This document shows positions 59,701 through 64,000 of a stretch of 64,000 bases of DNA, piece by piece (the stretch's first letter is position 1; each line of letters opens with the position of its first letter). The stretch spans positions 19,889,252 through 19,953,251 of the forward strand of contig JAJEKV010000018.1 in the NCBI GenBank assembly GCA_021234155.1. Reading direction: 5' to 3'. A program made the translations under genes and the position numbers. Origin of the DNA: Isoetes taiwanensis. Lineage: Eukaryota; Streptophyta; Lycopodiopsida; Isoetales; Isoetaceae. The notes under the pieces are model-generated. The model was not told the origin of the DNA, did not search any database, and saw only the letters and a list, made by a program, of their open reading frames with translations.

Positions 59701-62700
59701 GTCTTTGGCATGTGAGGAGATCCAGAACTGCCCCAAGGTAATCCTTAGGTAATGTCAGAATGTTCTAATATTGATAGAAAAGAGAAGCCAAAGGGGTGGA
59801 AGCAAAAACAGTTCAATTCCAACTCTAACCATCTAGAGCTCCAGAGAAAATTGTGAAAGCAGCAATATGGCCATCTCTACCCCAGTGATGGAAGTTTCTG
59901 CCTAGTTAGATATGAGTACTGCTCTGTAACATGCCTTTGGCAGAACTTCCCCAAGGTAATTTTTAGGTAATGTCAGAATGTTCTAATATTGATAGGAAAG
60001 AGAAGCCAAAAGGACGGAAGCATAAACAGTTCAATTCCAACTCTAAGCATCTAGAACTCCAGAGAAGATTGTGAAAGCAGCAATACGGCCATTTCCACCC
60101 TAGTGGATTGTTATGGCTGTGCCGGGGGTGTCCCCAAATACCCTGCAGTCCTTTAAGTTAGAAGGCACCAGTCATATGACAGGTGAGGAGAGTGCAGTTT
60201 CCACACTACAACTATAATAGGAGACGTGTGAAGATAATTGTCAGGGCAATGGCAATGCTTAATTCACACCGCTGAAAGAAAACAAGGATTTCTCCCGGAT
60301 CTGCAAAAGAATATACTCTCAGATTATGAAACACATACCAGTTTATCAAAATCCTTAAAAAAAGAGAAACATAATGCTAGTCTTTGCTGGCATAAAAATG
60401 CATCTCGTTTATGTGGATGATGCAGTCCTGATATCCTCCTCCTGACGTAACTTCAGACACACCCTTTGGCACCAGAGGCCTTTTGCAAAGGGACAAAATG
60501 TACAATCTTCATCTGAATCAGTTTCTTTCCAAGGACACCCGGTAGAAATTATCTCACAAGATGTGTTTCCAATATCCTTCTTTGAAGCCTTGGATTGGAA
60601 TCCTTTTAATGATGAACTTGCCAAGTCAGAAATGCATATCGGCATGTGGATCCAACTGTTTAACAATCCTGGAAACTCAGTAGGTTCCTCCTCACCTTTA
60701 TGAAAGTTGCCAAAGTCTTGTAGTCAGATATGACAATTGCAATAGCATCGGTGAAACTTCATCTGGCGGGCAACAGAACCAAGCCCTTTGCTCAGATAAT
60801 AATTTATTTTGGTCTGACGTTTATAAATATATGATATTGAGTCATCATTGACTTCTGCTAGAGTTTCCCACGCCCAATGAAATGAATCTATAACTATCAT
60901 ATAATAATCTCTACCAAGGTAGACCGTGACACTAGTTTAGGGTAATCCAATCAAATGCTTCAATCAGATTAGCTATGTTTTAAATTCTTGTGTTCCTTTA
61001 CACTTGATTCATATCAGTAGTCATACTAGTGCATTGACTCATAAAGCAAAGGAAAACTTATTACTCAAGGAGGTACCTTTTCCAGATGATCAGCCCGCTC
61101 CGCATACATTACCATTGTAGCTTGAAGATCCTTAAGCTGTTGTCTATGCTTTTCCTGCATCACTTACCTTGTTTAACTTTACATCTTAATGGCTCATTTA
61201 AAGCAAGAAATATCTACTATCCATGATTTTTCTCACATGACTATTTATAATTTAGAAAAAAAAAACAGAAACATAATCAAGCACCTCCATGAATGTTTAG
61301 AAAAGCCACACGACTTTAACTGCAAATCATTTTTTTTTTTAGAAAAAGGATATATTTTAGACCCATAAAGTGGGTCAGCTCTGGACCTCATCCTACCAGC
61401 TTGAGATTCAAGCTGGTTGTGCAGTTAGACCTAAGGTCGACTGCTTGAAGAGGATCTGCAGACCCCCATTTGAACATAATTGAGTTGAAAACATTTTAAT
61501 TTTACATGCCCAGTATACTACAAAATGTGGGGTAGATTGCATTGCCTCTTCCAAGATCCTACCTCCCTTCTCAAACTCATTAGATATGAGGACCAGTGCC
61601 TCTTCCAAGACCCTGCTTTCTTTCTCAAACTCATTAGATATGAGGACCAGTAGTGTCTAGCTCTATTCCTTCATCAAATTCATAATTGAAATATGTTGAA
61701 GGAACATGATGGGGAAGGACTGGACAGAAATGACCCTAGGCAAAGACAGGTTTCTTTCTCATTGAAAAGGTGATAACAGAAGTCACATCCTCTTCCTGGT
61801 ACATCTAACTCTATCCCGAAACAGGTCGCATGAAAGTTTCGACCATGAAAGTTTCGAGAAAGATAGAAGGGCAGTGAACGAAAGACATGAACAATCCTTC
61901 AAAAGAGAGAGAGCAGCTAGAAAGAAGACTAAAGTTTCATAACTTTCAATGCTTCAGTAACACATATCTACAAGGCACCCTGTAATAATTTATTTCATAG
62001 GCCAAGCGGTGTTCTGCTGTGACAATTGGTTTCATAGGCCCAAGCAGTCTTCTGTAGGCGTTAGTATAATTTTCTTCCTTCCAATAAAGAAAAACTTATT
62101 TAGAAAACGCTGACCAGACCTCAATAAACGGAATAAAACAAAGGCTGATCTTTTTTGCAGTACTCCTCATCTCTCCTTCTCCGATACCCCCATCTCTGTC
62201 TTAACCTAACAGTTCAAATTCAAATGGCCGGTCCAATTTTAATGGCCAAGAATTGAGCCAATGCCTCATCCAACTTTGGGACGGAGCAATAGTGCAAATT
62301 CCCTTTTAATGTTGCAATATTGGCATTCCGAATCACGTGGATAAGAGTTGTTTCATAGGTTGAACCGAATTACCTCAATTGTGCGAAAGTGCTCCTCAAA
62401 AGCAAGTTTGTCACTTTCTGCTTGCCTTTGTTCAGCTGCATGAATCGCAGCAACATGGTCAACAGCATATTGGAACTTGGTAAGCTTGTTGGCACCCATA
62501 TCTTTCAAATTTTCCTGATTTTCCTAATTTCCAACCAAACTCATTATGTAGAAGTAGAAAATTGATGAAACTAATTAATACAGGTCTTTCAAATGATTCA
62601 CCTCACTGTCAAAGCCATGTACGCTATTTTTCTCTCTTTCGTGGTAGCTTTTGACATTAGCATCATGGCTTCTTTGAAGAAGATATAAATCAGATAAACT

Positions 62701-63622
62701 AGGCCTCCCAGAAAGCCCGTGATCGATAGTTTCAACATGTTGGTTATCCTACTTCAGGTAGCAGCAGAAAAAATGTAAATTGTACCAGAAGCAGAATTTA
62801 AAAGACTTGTTTTCAGATGATAAGGACATGATGCACTCATTTTAGCAATGCGCTTATTGAAACCGTAACAGGAAAATATAGAGTATAAGTGGCTTCAAAA
62901 TTTACAAAAAAAAAATTATCTTCACTAAAATAAGAAACTAAGATGAATACCGATTTCAAATCTGGCGTTTCTGATCTGCTGATAACTTCTTCAATTTTCT
63001 GTCCTAAAGTGGTGGGCTCTTCAACTTTTTGTTGTGGTTCACTGGAGTCTTCTTCTACACTCATGCCCATAACATTGCCACTGGCAGCATCCTCCTTGGA
63101 CCCATCTTCTGCAGCTCCAGCTCCATTTTCTGAGACCATAACTGACTCATCTGGAAAAACCTTCCTATCTGATTCTGTACTCTCTGGCTGAACATTTATT
63201 CCGTCAGCAGATGCATGATTAAGCTTCTCAGACTGATATTCTTTAGATTCAATATTTCCTTCATAAACAGCTCTAGGCTTGCTCTCAGATGAGATGCCAA
63301 TATCTCTATCCTGGTTGTTCAAGAAACCTGGGCTTGTGTGATGTACTGTTGCAGTTACATTTTGTGAAAGTTTGTAGAATGCAATTCCCAAAGACACTGC
63401 TGCTATACCACCACCTATAGCAAGGAGTTTCTTCCGACCATCTGTTGGAACTGAAACCTTTTGATCTTTAGGGAGTTCCGAGGGCCCAGACGGCAAAGAC
63501 TTCGATGCTGGAGGTTCTGAAGCTTTCACAGTGGTGCCACTTGGAGTCTGTGTTGTAGGTGGCTTTGACTGTCTGTCTCGATAACCAGTAGAGTAATATT
63601 TTGCACCTGCTAGTGCATTGCC
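56750..63622 (-). CDS. MIC60: MICOS complex subunit MIC60 (mitofilin), first exon outside the window
   Basis: Inner-membrane scaffold of mitochondrial crista junctions. Ten coding exons, all phase 0: 63622-62951, 62748-62602, 62523-62374 (or from 62514), 61154-61077, 57994-57902, 57809-57690, 57590-57513, 57431-57252, 57183-57082 and 56995-56750; 621 residues plus the missing start. Exon 1 here has a presequence tail (AGAKYYSTGYRD), a transmembrane segment (KKLLAIGGGIAAVSLGIAFY) and a long acidic region. A coiled coil follows (AAIHAAEQRQAESDKLAFEE through EERISLLNDISLIKEE). The mitofilin C-terminal domain ends with LIPASGGGILSHSLAWLASM, LKEGKLVEAADVLEKGMSG and WSKQVRNYAIIEQV. Joining 61154-61077 directly to 57994 gives the usual spacing, so the 3.08-kb intron between them holds foreign sequence. 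Intron 57251-57184 is only 68 bases and has a GC donor. An upstream in-frame ATG at 63664 reads through the acceptor and is not the start. Confidence 0.9.
57184..57251 (-). other. Short GC-AG intron of MIC60
   Basis: Exon end GAACAG is followed by GCAGGC and the next exon begins after GTGCAG with TTCCTAGAG. Splicing here joins ...QLYEQ to FLESKQQLR, which fits the MIC60 pattern without gap. No GT donor gives that join. Copy A has the same GC donor (38776-38709). Confidence 0.75.
58392..58598 (-). other. Possible 3'-terminal exon inside the MIC60 intron (copy B), unknown
   Basis: Counterpart of 39919-40124. The first ten residues are shifted (DSSRQKRTHD against GQLADKRTHD) by an indel at a CGNCG site, after which the basic tail is the same, with IESVLGG for IKSFLGG. 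Confidence 0.35.
58790..59050 (-). other. Open stretch inside the MIC60 intron (copy B), unknown
   Basis: Counterpart of 40316-40576, with LTGQQVNQLIRHLYVSNTWL and KFYKENFLQVSVDAFIVDQV. Confidence 0.35.
59457..59627 (-). other. Open stretch inside the MIC60 intron (copy B), unknown
   Basis: Counterpart of 40983-41150: EEAIRRQLDRYKEEHDVRRK, DELHLHALMKGLNSKTIQNV, DEYLRSDGF-stop. Confidence 0.4.
59655..60107 (+). repeat. Tandem duplication, about 231 bp (copy B)
   Basis: Counterpart of 41182-41637; second unit begins at 59887. Confidence 0.85.
60409..60720 (-). other. Open stretch inside the MIC60 intron (copy B), doubtful
   Basis: - strand: DYKTLATFIKGEEEPTEFPG, LLNSWIHMPICISDLASSSL and CPWKETDSDEDCTFCPFAKG. 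It is open for about 100 codons, but copy A (about 42000-42245) has several stops and shifts in the same stretch. No known motif. Confidence 0.2.
61543..61650 (-). repeat. Two 54-bp direct repeats at the duplication edge
   Basis: TGCCTCTTCCAAGATCCT, TTCTCAAACTCATTAGATAT and GAGGACCAGT occur twice. On the - strand both units are in frame (54 = 18 codons): LEEALVLISNEFEK followed by GGRILEEAMQ. The right edge of the 18.5-kb duplication (61561) lies inside the first unit. Confidence 0.85.
61660..62370. other. MIC60 intron, nothing further recognised
   Basis: AT-rich intronic sequence of the MIC60 gene; no repeats shared with the rest of the window were seen. Confidence 0.5.
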
Positions 63623-63669
63623 CTGAAATAGAGCAAGCATATTATTAGCTTTTGTTCGCCTCATAACAA

Positions 63670-64000
63670 CAAATTTCTAACAGAAATGTCCTAGCACAGA
63701 CACAAGAAATAGCACATTCATAGCCTCCATACCAAAAATCAGAAGTTCATATAGCAATTTGGTGATACCGAAACTGAGTACGGAGTGAGACCTATAAGAC
63801 CTATTAATGATGACAGACTCGTAATTGAGGATCTAATTTCAGTGCTTCCACGTAACTATGAGAATGAAATGCAAGACATCTAAGGCTGTTATCAATATCA
63901 ATCATTTGTCAATGACTTCATATGCAGTTGAGAAAGTTGAAGTTAGAAAAGGAAGGGGCAATGGTTGAGAGCTCAAAAACTTTCAGATTATATAATGTTT
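63670..64000. other. MIC60 first intron, presumed
   Basis: No start codon with a mitochondrial presequence and donor site was found on the - strand up to the window edge, so exon 1 and the promoter are probably outside. Confidence 0.5.

Larger units (their letters stand above)
43085..61561. repeat. Tandem segmental duplication, copy B (18.5 kb)
   Basis: Second copy of 24559-43077, directly following it after seven filler bases. Its right edge falls in a 54-bp tandem repeat at 61543-61650. Because upstream MIC60 exons lie just beyond that edge, copy B is the one in the intact MIC60 context. In TE-rich parts its sequence differs from copy A mostly by small indels around CAG, CTG, CCG and CG and by homopolymer length. 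Confidence 0.95.

Noticed and set aside
62837-63664. ATG at 63664 as the MIC60 start
   Set aside because: The sequence before 63622 ends in a polypyrimidine stretch and CAG acceptor, and MRRTKANNMLALFQ is intron read-through; no presequence is present.

Overview
This is nuclear DNA of a land plant with a large, repeat-rich genome. Only two well-supported cellular genes are present: an intron-containing plastid-type phosphoglycerate kinase (PGK) on the + strand and the mitochondrial MICOS subunit MIC60 (mitofilin) on the - strand. Everything else recognisable is degraded retrotransposon (LINE, Ty3/gypsy, Ty1/copia), SINE, MITE-like or CACTA-like debris and tandem repeats. Short PGK introns with long TE-filled spacers, and LINE and DUF7869-like families of a kind I associate with non-seed plants, suggest a fern or another non-angiosperm; that placement is tentative.

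Layout. 1-1.4 kb: GC-rich gag-like retroelement remnant (- strand), then a G-rich tandem repeat. 2.4-4.5 kb: a run of small local duplications. 4.5 and 9.4 kb: two copies of a tRNA-derived SINE. 6.6-7.2 kb: DUF7869-like fragment. 10.2-12 kb: LINE pieces ending in a 32-base A tract. 12.2-14.3 kb: PGK, six coding exons, about 490 residues. 15-16.3 kb: dead Ty3/gypsy integrase. 17.9-18.6 kb: long polypurine tract. 20.5-24.5 kb: LINE pieces, a 395-bp inverted-repeat element, gag-like and copia pieces.

From 24.56 to 61.56 kb the window is a direct tandem duplication of about 18.5 kb (copy A 24559-43077, copy B 43085-61561). Each copy carries the 3' half of MIC60 plus LINE debris, a cluster of TTCTCGACT...AGTCGAGAA palindromes, pyrimidine-rich tracts and several tandem repeats. 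Copy B is joined to the upstream MIC60 exons (61.1-63.6 kb) and gives a nearly complete gene whose first exon lies beyond the window. Copy A is a 5'-truncated MIC60 copy. The copies differ very unevenly: identical over hundreds of bases in places, and full of indels at CG/CHG sites and homopolymers in TE-rich places. This looks more like uncorrected long-read error at methylated cytosines than normal divergence, so frames in these regions should be read with care.

PGK (Calvin cycle/glycolysis in plastids) and MIC60 (crista junctions) are housekeeping genes with no functional link. The most unusual items are the palindrome/40-bp-unit array, the 18.5-kb duplication with its filler junction, a very short GC-AG intron in MIC60, and possible coding exons inside a 3-kb MIC60 intron.
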